The notes under the pieces: generated by a model
The model's input: the letters and a program-made list of their open reading frames with translations, nothing else
What the model was told of the DNA's origin: nothing
The model's database searches: none
In this document: in pieces, positions 42,605-50,897 of the stretch
Numbering within the stretch: the stretch's first letter is position 1
Layout of the letters: every line of letters begins with the position of its first letter
Made by a program: the position numbers and the translations under genes
Source of the DNA: [Clostridium] asparagiforme DSM 15981
Lineage (GTDB): Bacteria > Bacillota > Clostridia > Lachnospirales > Lachnospiraceae
Length of the DNA stretch: 64,000 bases
Reading direction: 5' to 3'
Assembly: GCA_025149125.1 (NCBI GenBank)
Contig: CP102272.1
Span: 6,014,001 to 6,078,000 of the forward strand

Positions 42605-43289
42605 ATCCACAATTATCATCATCGAGGACGAAAAGAACATCTGCAGTTTTATTGAGACTATTCTGGAAGCCCACGGATACGTTACCTCCACGGCAACCAA
42701 CGGAAATGATGGAATTGCACTGATTGCGTCCACTAAGCCCAGCGTGGTCCTTCTGGATCTGGGTCTTCCGGATATCGACGGCCTGGAGGTAATCCGCAGA
42801 GTGCGCCTCTGGAGCACCGTGCCCATCATCGTGATTTCCGCCAGAACGCAGGAGAAGAGCAAGGTCGCGGCCCTGGATCAGGGCGCGGACGACTACCTGA
42901 CCAAGCCCTTCGGCACCTCGGAGCTGATGGCCCGCATCCGCACGGCCCTGCGCCACAGCCAGACGGGCGCCTCCGCCAAATCCCAGCCCCTCTACCATGT
43001 GGGCGATCTCATGATCGATTTTGAGCGGCGTCTGGTAAAGGTCAAGGATCAGGACGTGCATCTGACCCAGATCGAGTACAAGCTGGTGTCCCTGCTGGCC
43101 CAGAACGCCGGCCGGGTGCTGACCTACGACTACATCATCAACGAAATCTGGGGCCCCTACGCGGACAGCAACAATCAGATCCTGCGCGTGAACATGGCCC
43201 ATATCCGCCGCAAGCTGGAGGCAAATCCGGCCGAACCGCAGTACATATACACCGAGATCGGCGTGGGCTACCGCATGCGCGAGGAATAA
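42594..43289 (+). CDS. KdpE-like OmpR-family response regulator
   Basis: 231 residues from ATG 42594 (GGAGAAAAG site). The receiver domain has IIEDEKN, the phospho-acceptor in VVLLDLGLPDIDG, and DDYLTKPFGTSEL. The winged-helix C-terminus has LTQIEYKLVSLLAQNAGRV and RVNMAHIRRKLE. It closely follows the KdpE pattern. It is coupled to the kinase gene by overlap and ends at a strong two-way terminator. Targets are unknown; the carboxypeptidase upstream is a neighbour but has its own transcript. Confidence 0.93.
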   Translation: MEPKSTIIIIEDEKNICSFIETILEAHGYVTSTATNGNDGIALIASTKPSVVLLDLGLPDIDGLEVIRRVRLWSTVPIIVISARTQEKSKVAALDQGADDYLTKPFGTSELMARIRTALRHSQTGASAKSQPLYHVGDLMIDFERRLVKVKDQDVHLTQIEYKLVSLLAQNAGRVLTYDYIINEIWGPYADSNNQILRVNMAHIRRKLEANPAEPQYIYTEIGVGYRMREE

Positions 43290-43313
43290 GCTCACCCCTT
43301 CCCTGCAACCGTC

Positions 43314-43361
43314 AAAAAGGCTGTTCCGTCCACAGTGACCTGTAAACGGAACAGCCTTTTT
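43314..43361. terminator. Bidirectional terminator between regulator and exonuclease genes
   Basis: Perfect 16-bp inverted repeat aaaaaggctgttccgt (43314-43329) / complement (43346-43361), serving two convergent genes. Confidence 0.92.
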
Positions 43362-43388
43362 ATTGTCTCAAAATCCCTCCAAAGCCTC

Positions 43389-44360
43389 TCAGGATTTGCC
43401 CTTCTGATTTCTCGTATGGTTTCGGACGCTGCGCCGCCTGCGCCCCTCTTCCTTCCTCTGCATAATCATCTCCGCCTCTTCCTCCGTGGCGGACTTTATG
43501 GTCTTGACCACATAGGTGCCCCCGTACTCCGCTTTCTTGATCCGCAGCTTGCCCCGCATAAGACCGTGCTCCGGGCAGGCCGCAAGGCCGTAGCAGAACC
43601 GCTGGCCGCAGGGAAACCAGCGCACCTTCTTGCGCAGCATGCGGTTGCAGTAGGGACAGACCATGTCGTTCACCGTCTTGTCCTTCATGGCCTCCTCCCG
43701 GTTCTCAAAGGGCCGGGAAACATACTTGGCATAGTCGGGGAACCGGAGGGATACCTCCTCCTCTTTGTTCCGGGGCAGCCGGAAGTAGTCCACGGAAATG
43801 TACGGCCTGACCTGCTCGAAATCCATCACCGCCAGCACCCTGCCCGTATAAAAGGCGTCGGACAACGCCCGGTGGAACGGCCGCTCCTGGCGGATTCCCC
43901 GCTCCTGCACCGCCTGATCCAGCGACGGCTTGTTCTTTCCGTCCCCGTACTCCATGCAGTAAAGCTTCTGCACATCGTAGTAGAGCAGCGGCCGTGGAAA
44001 TGGGTTCGGCACCTTGAAATAGTCCATATTGCGCTGTAATTCCGTCAGATCCATGGAGCCCCAGGTACAAAAACAATACTCTGTCCCGCACCAGTCCAGA
44101 AACTCACGCATCACCTGCTTGAAATTCTTTCCCCGGTGCTTCAGCTCCCCCATATCCATGTGGGTGACTTCCGATATCTTAAAATGCAGTTGTCTGTAAA
44201 CCTGCGGCCGGATCAGCCGGTGAAACTCGCCCTTCTGGCGAAACCCTTCATCCAGCTTAACCGCGCCGATTTCTATGATTTCAAATGGAAGATGCTCCAC
44301 GGAGTCCTCTTTTCCGTTGGGGCTCTGGTTCCATTCGAGATCCAAAACAATGTAGTCCAT
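43389..44360 (-). CDS. DEDDh 3'-5' exonuclease, ERI-1/KapD-like, with zinc-ribbon-like tail
   Basis: 323 residues. The Exo I motif is IVLDLEWN (Asp6, Glu8), Exo II is TWGSMDLTEL, and Exo III is HRALSDAFYTG with the catalytic His. This is closer to ERI-1/KapD exonucleases than to DnaQ epsilon. The C-terminal third (about 225-275) has Cys pairs CPYCNRM and a further CxxxxxxCxxC-like set resembling a zinc ribbon, and ends in a very basic tail. RNA or structured nucleic acid is a plausible substrate, by family inference. It is a single gene, convergent with the KdpE-like gene. Confidence 0.88.
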   Translation of the reverse strand: MDYIVLDLEWNQSPNGKEDSVEHLPFEIIEIGAVKLDEGFRQKGEFHRLIRPQVYRQLHFKISEVTHMDMGELKHRGKNFKQVMREFLDWCGTEYCFCTWGSMDLTELQRNMDYFKVPNPFPRPLLYYDVQKLYCMEYGDGKNKPSLDQAVQERGIRQERPFHRALSDAFYTGRVLAVMDFEQVRPYISVDYFRLPRNKEEEVSLRFPDYAKYVSRPFENREEAMKDKTVNDMVCPYCNRMLRKKVRWFPCGQRFCYGLAACPEHGLMRGKLRIKKAEYGGTYVVKTIKSATEEEAEMIMQRKEEGRRRRSVRNHTRNQKGKS

Positions 44361-44439
44361 TCTCTCATCCTGTCCAGTCTGTCTGTTATCCCTTTATCTT
44401 AACATATCAGACATGATCTGAAAAGGGGCATTTCCGGAG

Positions 44440-44637
44440 TCAGACCTGCTTTTCCCTTCCAGGCCTTTGTCCGCCATGGCACATGGAAGCGCCGCTGCAG
44501 CCCGCACAGCCGCCCGAGCAGCCGCAGCCCTTCCCCTCTCTCCTGTCCCTTATCATCTTGCGGACCACCAAATACACCACTCCCGCCAGAATCAGCCCAA
44601 TGATAACCGTCGATAAATTTTCCATCAAAAATGCCAT
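44440..44637 (-). CDS. FeoB-associated Cys-rich membrane peptide
   Basis: 65 residues. One N-terminal membrane helix (about 8-26) is followed by basic residues and the Cys cluster GCGCSGGCAGCSGASMC. This is the layout of the small peptides (PF12669) normally encoded next to feoB, thought to assist ferrous iron uptake. No feoA or feoB is in the window, so the gene is separated from its usual partner. A promoter and a DtxR-like palindrome lie upstream, and a DtxR-family regulator is divergent, which suggests metal control. Confidence 0.85.
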   Translation of the reverse strand: MAFLMENLSTVIIGLILAGVVYLVVRKMIRDRREGKGCGCSGGCAGCSGASMCHGGQRPGREKQV

Positions 44638-44660
44638 ATGTTCTCTCTCCTTCTCTCGAG

Positions 44661-44676
44661 GTTAGTTATTTCTAAC
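44661..44676. promoter_or_regulatory. Candidate DtxR/IdeR-type operator
   Basis: Palindrome gttag-ttattt-ctaac, preceded by ag on the plus strand, placed 14 bp downstream of the -10 box of the Cys-rich peptide promoter. The half site resembles DtxR/IdeR boxes. Confidence 0.5.
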
Positions 44677-44689
44677 TTCATCTATACTT

Positions 44690-44718
44690 AAATTAGCACC
44701 TTACGGCCGTCCTGTCAA
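44690..44718 (-). promoter_or_regulatory. Promoter of the FeoB-associated peptide gene
   Basis: Minus-strand TTGACA (44718-44713), 17-bp spacer, TAATTT (44695-44690). Confidence 0.65.
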
Positions 44719-44769
44719 TGACAATCGGGAAAATTCCTCACGAAGTTGTTTCCGCCCCACCCCCGGCAT

Positions 44770-44798
44770 TTGAACTTTCCGAGAAAATATGTTACACT
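44770..44798 (+). promoter_or_regulatory. Promoter of the DtxR-family gene
   Basis: TTGAAC (44770-44775), 17-bp spacer, TACACT (44793-44798). Confidence 0.6.
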
Positions 44799-44854
44799 AG
44801 AGCATAATACCCATTTGAGGTTAATCAATTAATGTTTTGAGGGAGAGGTGGACT

Positions 44855-45241
44855 TTGAAGATACAGGAATCAGCAGAAAACTATTTGGAAACCATTCTGA
44901 TGTTGAGCCAGGTAAAGCCCCATGTGCGCTCGATCGATATCGCCACAGAGCTGGAATTCTCCAAGCCCAGCGTCAGCGTGGCCATGAAAAATCTCCGTGA
45001 GAACGGCTACATCCTGGTGGACCCCAGCGGCTACATCACACTGTCGGAAAGCGGGCGTGAGATCGCCGAAACCATGTACGAGCGCCACACGCTTCTGTCC
45101 AACTGGCTCATGTACCTGGGCGTGGACCGCAAGACCGCGGTGGAGGACGCCTGCCGCATGGAGCATATTCTCAGCGCCTCCACATTCGAGGCCATCAAGC
45201 AGCACATCATGACCGGCAAGGAACTGCTGCCGGAAGAATAA
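44855..45241 (+). CDS. DtxR/MntR-family metal-dependent regulator
   Basis: 128 residues from TTG 44855 with an AGAGGTGG site. The N-terminal winged helix has KIQESAENYLETILMLSQ, RSIDIATELEFSKPSVSVAMKNL and the wing GYITLSESG. The dimer/metal-binding helices contain ERHTLLSNWLMYLGV and CRMEHILSASTFEAI, supplying Glu, His and Cys ligands. Only the two-domain MntR-like form is present, with no SH3 domain. It probably represses metal uptake genes in response to Fe2+ or Mn2+. It precedes a nitroreductase-like gene by 30 bp. Confidence 0.92.
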   Translation: MKIQESAENYLETILMLSQVKPHVRSIDIATELEFSKPSVSVAMKNLRENGYILVDPSGYITLSESGREIAETMYERHTLLSNWLMYLGVDRKTAVEDACRMEHILSASTFEAIKQHIMTGKELLPEE

Positions 45242-45271
45242 CCAACCCCAGACCCGAAAGGAGGCTGTCAC

Positions 45272-45841
45272 ATGTTAAAGGATCTATTGCTTAACTGCCG
45301 TTCCTACCGCCGGTTTCATCAGGAGGTATCCATCCCCGCCGGCGACCTGGAGGACATGGTGGATAACACCCGCCTGACCGCCAGCGCGTCCAACGCCCAG
45401 GCTCTGAAATTCAAGATCGTCAACACGCCCGCGGAGTGCGCCAAGGTATTTTCCACCGTCAAGTGGGCCGGAGCCCTGACCGACTGGGACGGTCCCGCCG
45501 AGGGAGAGCGCCCCAGCGCTTACATCATCATCGCCTGCGACCTGTCCCTGGGCAGGAACAAACAGTGGGACGACGGCATCGCCGCCCAGACCATCATGCT
45601 CAGCGCGGTGGAGAAGGGCTATGGCGGCTGCATGATCGGCAGCTTTAACCGCAGCGAACTGGCACAAGCGCTGGACCTGGACCCCCAGACCTATTCCCTG
45701 GATCTGGTGCTGGCCCTGGGCAAGCCCGCGGAGACCGTGGTGCTGGCCCCGCTGAACGCCGACGGTTCCACCACCTATTACCGCGACAAGGACCAGGTGC
45801 ATTACGTGCCCAAGCGTTGTCTGGAAGATATTCTCATCTGA
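45272..45841 (+). CDS. Nitroreductase-family protein
   Basis: 189 residues. The N-terminal motif NCRSYRRFHQEVSIP and the ASASNAQALKFKIV segment match the FMN-binding nitroreductase fold, and GYGGCMIGSFNRSEL is the usual Gly-rich C-terminal part. Members reduce nitro groups or quinones, or cleave flavin, using NAD(P)H. Substrate is unknown. It follows the DtxR-like gene with AAAGGAGG before its ATG, suggesting one transcript, and ends at a strong terminator. Confidence 0.9.
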   Translation: MLKDLLLNCRSYRRFHQEVSIPAGDLEDMVDNTRLTASASNAQALKFKIVNTPAECAKVFSTVKWAGALTDWDGPAEGERPSAYIIIACDLSLGRNKQWDDGIAAQTIMLSAVEKGYGGCMIGSFNRSELAQALDLDPQTYSLDLVLALGKPAETVVLAPLNADGSTTYYRDKDQVHYVPKRCLEDILI

Positions 45842-45906
45842 GAATATTCCTACCCGCGCAGCGCCGGGTAACGCTGTGAACCGGCTTTAAACGCATTAAA
45901 CGGCAA

Positions 45907-45935
45907 ATGCCGGGAAGTTTTCCGCTTCCCGGCAT
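45907..45935. terminator. Bidirectional terminator
   Basis: Perfect 11-bp stem atgccgggaag / cttcccggcat with a 7-nt loop and T-rich flank, between convergent genes. Confidence 0.9.
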
Positions 45936-45953
45936 ATTTTTACACCGATTACC

Positions 45954-47819
45954 TTATTCCGCCTTCAAAGCCCTCATAGCGTTGATAATGGCGATCACCG
46001 ACACGCCCACGTCCGCAAATACCGCTTCCCACATATTGGCCGCACCGAACGCGCCCATGGCCAGCACAATGGCCTTGACTCCCAGTGCAAACGCAATATT
46101 CTGCTTCACGATCACCAGCGTTTTGCGGGAAATCCGCACCACGGAGGCGATCTTTCTGGGATCGTCGTCCATCAGCACCACATCCGCCGCCTCGATGGCC
46201 GCGTCTGAGCCCATGCTGCCCATGGCGATTCCGATATCCGCCCGGCTGAGCACCGGCGCGTCGTTGATTCCGTCGCCCACAAAGGCCAGCTTTTCGCCCT
46301 TTCTCTGCCGCGTCAACAACTGTTCCACCTGCTCCACCTTATCTTCCGGTAAAAGCTGGGCGTGAACCTCATCCAGTCCCAGCTGGGCGGCCACCGCCTC
46401 GCCCACCTCTTTCCGGTCGCCGGTGAGCATCACCGTCTTTCGAACGCCCACCCGCTTCAGCTCCCGGATGGCGTCCGCCGCCGACTCCTTGATGGTGTCG
46501 GAGATCACCACGGCGCCCGCGTAAACGCCGTCCACCGCCACGTAGACCACAGTGCCCGCGCTGGAGCAGGTCTCAAAGGCCACGCCGTTTTGGATCATCA
46601 GCTTCTCATTGCCCGCCAGCACAGTCCTGCCGTCCACCACGGCTTCCAGGCCGTGACCGGCTATCTCCCGGTTGTCTCTCACGCGGCTCCGGTCCGGCTC
46701 CCTGCCCCAGGCCTCCAGAATGGAGCGGGAAATGGGATGGTCCGAATAGCTCTCCGCATAAGCGGTCAGCTCCAAAAGCTCCTCTTTTCCCATGGACCCG
46801 GGCAGAATCTCCGTCACCTTAAACTCGCCCCTGGTCAGAGTCCCCGTCTTGTCAAACACAATGGTCGTCATATTGGAGAGCGCTTCCAGGAAGTTGCTCC
46901 CCTTAACCAGCACGCCCTTCCTGGACGCCGCTCCGATTCCGCCGAAAAAGCTCATGGGCACGGAGATTACCAGCGCGCAGGGACAGGAAATCACCAGGAA
47001 GGTGCAGGCCCGGCGCACGCCCTCCGCCCAGGACTGCCCCAGCAGCAGGGGCGGAAGTACAGCCAGAATCACCGCGCCGATCACCACGGCAGGCGTGTAA
47101 TAGCGGGCAAACTTGGTGATGAAATTCTCCACCTTGGCTTTCTTGCTGCTGGCGTTCTCCACCAGCTCCAGAATCTTGGCCACCGTGGAATCGTCAAACT
47201 CCCGGGTGACCTCCACCCGCAGAAGTCCGCTGCCGTTCACACAGCCGCTGATCACCTCGTCGCCCACAGACGCCCTGCGGGGCACCGGCTCGCCGGTCAG
47301 AGCCGAGGTGTCCACCATGGAATCGCCGAATACCACCTTGCCGTCCAGCGGAATTCGCTCGCCGGCCTTCACCACGATCACGTCGCCCACCTCAACATCG
47401 TCCGGGTCCACCTGGCGCAGCACGCCGTCCTCCTCGATGTTGGCGTACTCGGGGCAGATATCCATCAGATCCGAAATGGACTGGCGGGAGCGGTTCACCG
47501 CGTAGCTCTGGAACAGTTCGCCCACCTGGTAGAACAGCATCACCGCCACCGCCTCGGAATACTCTCCCACTCCAAACGCGCCGAAGGTCGCCAGCGCCAT
47601 CAGGAAATTCTCATCAAATACCTGACCGTTGCGAATATTTCTCAACGCCTTGTAAATGATATCCCAGCCGATCAGTAAATACGGTATCAGATACAGCGCA
47701 AGCCATGACAGCGATCCCTTGGCTGCAAGCAATTCCATATGCTCCGCTACCGCCAGCGGTATATAAATGATAAACGTCGCAACAATGCGAAACACCATGG
47801 TCTTCTGCTTCTTCGTCAT
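45954..47819 (-). CDS. P1B-type heavy-metal efflux ATPase (CadA/ZntA class)
   Basis: 621 residues, with about eight membrane helices. Motifs: actuator TGEPVP, metal-channel CPC in VISCPCALVISVP, phosphorylation DKTGTLT, the SDHPIS His-Pro locus, and GDGINDAPVLSRADIG. The CPC and the absence of a Cu-type C-terminus favour Zn2+/Cd2+/Pb2+ export. No N-terminal HMA domain is present; it is encoded separately by the upstream 72-residue gene. The operon is ArsR regulator, HMA protein, ATPase. It was not named further because cadA and zntA cannot be separated by eye. Confidence 0.94.
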   Translation of the reverse strand: MTKKQKTMVFRIVATFIIYIPLAVAEHMELLAAKGSLSWLALYLIPYLLIGWDIIYKALRNIRNGQVFDENFLMALATFGAFGVGEYSEAVAVMLFYQVGELFQSYAVNRSRQSISDLMDICPEYANIEEDGVLRQVDPDDVEVGDVIVVKAGERIPLDGKVVFGDSMVDTSALTGEPVPRRASVGDEVISGCVNGSGLLRVEVTREFDDSTVAKILELVENASSKKAKVENFITKFARYYTPAVVIGAVILAVLPPLLLGQSWAEGVRRACTFLVISCPCALVISVPMSFFGGIGAASRKGVLVKGSNFLEALSNMTTIVFDKTGTLTRGEFKVTEILPGSMGKEELLELTAYAESYSDHPISRSILEAWGREPDRSRVRDNREIAGHGLEAVVDGRTVLAGNEKLMIQNGVAFETCSSAGTVVYVAVDGVYAGAVVISDTIKESAADAIRELKRVGVRKTVMLTGDRKEVGEAVAAQLGLDEVHAQLLPEDKVEQVEQLLTRQRKGEKLAFVGDGINDAPVLSRADIGIAMGSMGSDAAIEAADVVLMDDDPRKIASVVRISRKTLVIVKQNIAFALGVKAIVLAMGAFGAANMWEAVFADVGVSVIAIINAMRALKAE

Positions 47820-47850
47820 AATTCGTTCCTCTCAAGCCTCCTCAGCCGCC

Positions 47851-48069
47851 TTACAGATTAATCACGCAGTCCGGCTCCACCTTTTTGCACACCGCAACCA
47901 CCTCCTGCATGATGCGGTCAAACTGATCCTCAGCCGCCTCAATGGTCATCTTCTGGGTCATAAAGCTCACGCTGGCGTTCTCAACGCCCTCGATCTTCCG
48001 GATGGCATCCTCCATCTTAGCCGCGCAGTTGGCGCAATCCAGATCCGTCAGTTTAAACTTCTTCTTCAT
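47851..48069 (-). CDS. Stand-alone HMA metal-binding protein
   Basis: 72 residues forming one ferredoxin-like HMA domain: LTDLDCANCAAKMEDAIRKI with metal-binding Cys at DCANC. The sequence matches the N-terminal domain of CadA-type ATPases, which here is detached. It probably passes metal to the ATPase encoded 31 bp downstream. A GGAGG site precedes the ATG. Firm family, inferred partner. Confidence 0.92.
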   Translation of the reverse strand: MKKKFKLTDLDCANCAAKMEDAIRKIEGVENASVSFMTQKMTIEAAEDQFDRIMQEVVAVCKKVEPDCVINL

Positions 48070-48110
48070 ATCAATATCCTCCGCTTTTTAATTTATTTTA
48101 TACGCTCCGC

Positions 48111-48473
48111 TTATTCCTGAATGTGCTCCAGACCCTGATTGATAATGGTCCGCACATGGCCGTCGGCCAGGGAATAAAACACCGCCTTGCCCTCCCTGCG
48201 GCTTTTTACCAGCCGGTTCTGCTTGAGAATCCGCAGCTGGTGAGATATGGCGGACTGGTTCATATTGAGCAGCTGCGCGATATCGCAGACGCACATCTCC
48301 GCCTCGAACAGCACGTACAGAATCTTGATCCTGGTGGAATCCCCAAACACTTTGAAAATCTCCGCCAGATCGCACAGTTCATCCTCATCAGGCATCTTCT
48401 CATTCACGGCTTTTACCACATCCTCATGCACCTGATAAAAATCACAGCACTCCACGTCGTTGATCGCCATCAT
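48111..48473 (-). CDS. ArsR/SmtB-family metal-responsive repressor
   Basis: About 120 residues from ATG 48473 (GGAAAGGGGGG site). The winged helix contains LAEIFKVFGDSTRIKIL, EMCVCDIAQLLNM and QSAISHQLRILKQ. The CVC in helix 3 resembles the CadC alpha3N site, and DGHVRTIINQGLEHIQE supplies the alpha5 ligand pattern of SmtB/CzrA. It should repress the HMA-ATPase operon and release on Cd2+, Pb2+ or Zn2+. An operator palindrome lies 52 bp upstream. An ATG further up at 48527 falls inside that operator and is rejected. Confidence 0.93.
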   Translation of the reverse strand: MMAINDVECCDFYQVHEDVVKAVNEKMPDEDELCDLAEIFKVFGDSTRIKILYVLFEAEMCVCDIAQLLNMNQSAISHQLRILKQNRLVKSRREGKAVFYSLADGHVRTIINQGLEHIQE

Positions 48474-48524
48474 AACCCCCCTTTCCTGTATCCTGTCATT
48501 AATTAGTTCGTCTGTTTGTATTAT

Positions 48525-48585
48525 CATATGAATAATTGTTCATATGTTTATATTTACATTATATACAGAATTCTAAAAATGTCAA
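48525..48585 (-). promoter_or_regulatory. Promoter and ArsR-family operator
   Basis: A perfect 22-bp dyad, CATATGAA-6-TTCATATG (48525-48546), matches the 12-2-12 operator class of SmtB/CzrA. It lies just downstream of a minus-strand promoter TTGACA (48585-48580), 16-bp spacer, TATAAT (48563-48558). Confidence 0.82.
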
Positions 48586-48651
48586 CTATCAATTTCTGTA
48601 TTTACAAAAAAGCGGCCAACGGGAGTCCCCCGCGGCCCAATGCACTCAATA

Positions 48652-48695
48652 AAATTCCAGACCGGAATCCGCCTCTGCAGCCCGGTCTGGAATTT
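48652..48695. terminator. Terminator of the MATE gene
   Basis: Perfect 14-bp stem aaattccagaccgg / complement with a 16-nt loop, downstream of the MATE stop. The rest of 48586-48772 shows no gene. Confidence 0.88.
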
Positions 48696-48772
48696 GAACA
48701 TTTTAAATTAACAAAATATGGAAACCATGCGCGCACCGTAGCGGAATTTTCCCCGCAGGCTGACGGAATCCG

Positions 48773-50146
48773 CTATGCCGCCGCCATATGTTCGGACGCA
48801 ATCCGCTTCATCGGCCTGACCGACATCAGGCAAACCGCAATGGTCAGAAGATCTGCAGCCGGCTGGGCCAGATAAATCCCCGCCACGCCCATCTGGCGGG
48901 GCAGCAGCAGAATAAACGGCACGTACAGCAGCCCCTGGCGGATCATGGACAGAAACAGCCCGTACTTTGAAGCCCCAATGGTCTGGAAGGTAATGGTCAT
49001 CATATAACAGAGCCCAAAAGCCGGATAAAGGGCCACCTGGGACACCAGCAGTTTTGCCCCGTAATCGATCACGGCCGGGTTGCGGTTAAACAGCCCGATT
49101 AACGGCCGGCACAGCAGGATATAGCAGGCTGCAACAAAAACCGTCAGCACCAGGGACGCGCGCAGGGCAAAGCGTACGGACTCGTGAAAGCGCTCCTCCT
49201 TAGCGCCTCCGAACGAGAAGGACGCCACCGGCTGGTATCCCTGCATAAATCCCATCACCACATAACAGCCAATCAGAATCAGCCTCTGCACCACTCCATA
49301 GGCGGCGATAATCAAATCCGCATCCGCCATGGGTTTGGCGGCAATGTTGGTCAGGGACGTGGCCACGGCCAGGCAGATCTGGATGACTGCCGTTGGAATC
49401 CCGATCAGCGTGACCTCCTTCACCAGCTTCCAATCCGGCCTGAAATAAACGCGTTTGATCTTGATTACGGAATGGCCGCACAGATAGAACCAGGCCAGGA
49501 TCAAAAACGTGACAAACTGCGAAACCGTGGTCGCTAAGGACGCGCCGCCCACTCCCAGCCCCAATCCCCAGTCAAACATAAAAACCGGGTCCAGGACCAC
49601 GTTTAGCACCGCTCCCGTAATCACGGCCACAGAGGAGATTCGGACCGACGATTCCGCTCTCGCCGCACAGTTCATACTCTGGGCCGGAAGATTCGCCAAC
49701 GCCGCCACAAACATCCAAAATGCATATTCTTTCGCCTGGGGCAGCACCGCCTCCGAAGCCCCAAAGGCCGTTAGAAGCGGTTCCATAAACAGGATTCCAC
49801 CGATACACAGGCCCATGCCGATGAACATCGAAATACCCACCACGGTGGTCACGGTTCTCCCCGCGCCGTCCCGGTCCCCCGCCCCCAGCTGCCGTCCGGC
49901 CAGCACAGCCGCTCCGGCGGCAAAAATATTTTCAATACTCACCATGATCAGCAGCAGAGGAAGCGTCACACCCACGGCAGCCAGCGCGACATCGGAATCC
50001 AGCATGCCGATGTAAGCCGTGTCCACAATATTGTATACCGCCTTGGCTAATAAAGCCAGGGTTGCCGGGATTGCCAGGCTTGTGATGGCCCTGGACGGCT
50101 TCATCTCCCCTAATATGGATTCCTGGCTGTTCTGTCTGTTTTTCAC
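48773..50146 (-). CDS. MATE-family multidrug efflux transporter
   Basis: About 457 residues from GTG 50146 (GGAGG site 7 nt upstream). Twelve membrane helices are arranged as two homologous halves. The N-terminal ITSLAIPATLALLAKAVYNI and VGVTLPLLLIM segments are typical of MATE. It exports drugs or metabolites using Na+ or H+. Its GTG overlaps the TetR stop (GTGA), so translation is coupled to the regulator. The nearest known branch appears to be the NorM/DinF-like MepA group, by general look only. Confidence 0.93.
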   Translation of the reverse strand: MKNRQNSQESILGEMKPSRAITSLAIPATLALLAKAVYNIVDTAYIGMLDSDVALAAVGVTLPLLLIMVSIENIFAAGAAVLAGRQLGAGDRDGAGRTVTTVVGISMFIGMGLCIGGILFMEPLLTAFGASEAVLPQAKEYAFWMFVAALANLPAQSMNCAARAESSVRISSVAVITGAVLNVVLDPVFMFDWGLGLGVGGASLATTVSQFVTFLILAWFYLCGHSVIKIKRVYFRPDWKLVKEVTLIGIPTAVIQICLAVATSLTNIAAKPMADADLIIAAYGVVQRLILIGCYVVMGFMQGYQPVASFSFGGAKEERFHESVRFALRASLVLTVFVAACYILLCRPLIGLFNRNPAVIDYGAKLLVSQVALYPAFGLCYMMTITFQTIGASKYGLFLSMIRQGLLYVPFILLLPRQMGVAGIYLAQPAADLLTIAVCLMSVRPMKRIASEHMAAA

Positions 50147-50766
50147 CGCTGTGCCTCCTCTCTCGCAGTCACCCCATAAAGCAGGATTTCCAGCGCCCGG
50201 TGGCAATCCGTCTCATGCTTCCGAATATCAACCTCCCCGGCTCCCGCCATCTGATATCTGGCGTTCAGAAAATCCTGGTACTGCAGAAACGTATCAACCG
50301 CCTCCCATCGGGAAATCTCCGGCCGCAGCTTCATCCCCGCCAGAATCTGCATCAGAATCTCAATATTCAGCGCGTCAAACCCCGCTTTCCGTTCTCCCAC
50401 AGCCGTTTTCAAATGAGCGGGCGGCAAAATCACCGCATCGCAGAAGATACGCTGATACAACGGATTTTTTTGAAAAAACTCCATCCTGGCATTAAAATAT
50501 AATTCCAGACATTCCTGCGTTCCCCGGCCGCTCTGCGGCATGGCCTCCCGCAGGTACTCCGTCAGCCGTTGAAAACAATCCTCCACACACGCCAGATACA
50601 GCTCGTCCTTCGTCTCAAAATAGTGGTAGATAATCCCCTTGGATATCCCCTCGGCGCTGCAAATCGCATTGACCGAGCTGGCCCCGTACCCTTGCCGGGC
50701 AAACTCCTGCAAAGCGCTGTCCATAATCCGCTGTCTGGTCTGCCGGTTCTTCTCTTCCCGTTTCAT
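50143..50766 (-). CDS. TetR-family repressor of the MATE gene
   Basis: 207 residues from ATG 50766 (GGAG site). The N-terminal helix-turn-helix is RIMDSALQEFARQGYGASSV and GISKGIIYHYFETKDELYL. The C-terminal ligand domain is not assigned to a known inducer. It is autoregulated by inference: two 12-bp operator halves flank its promoter. It is translationally coupled to the MATE gene by a 4-bp overlap. Confidence 0.92.
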   Translation of the reverse strand: MKREEKNRQTRQRIMDSALQEFARQGYGASSVNAICSAEGISKGIIYHYFETKDELYLACVEDCFQRLTEYLREAMPQSGRGTQECLELYFNARMEFFQKNPLYQRIFCDAVILPPAHLKTAVGERKAGFDALNIEILMQILAGMKLRPEISRWEAVDTFLQYQDFLNARYQMAGAGEVDIRKHETDCHRALEILLYGVTAREEAQR

Positions 50767-50782
50767 AGAATCACTCTCCAAT

Positions 50783-50842
50783 AATTGACCACATGGTCTA
50801 TTTTAGTATTCAGTATACTTCAAACAGACCATGTGGTCAATT
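50783..50842 (-). promoter_or_regulatory. Promoter with twin TetR operators
   Basis: A 17-bp inverted repeat (50783-50799 and 50826-50842) contains gaccacatggtc, itself near-palindromic (gacca-nn-tggtc). It flanks the promoter TTGACC (50840-50835), 17-bp spacer, TATACT (50817-50812). Repressor bound to both halves would cover the -35 box and the start site. Confidence 0.82.
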
Positions 50843-50897
50843 ATTTTATTCTAAAAAAACCATAAACAATCATACGGCAAAGACCAGTCCCGCCCGT

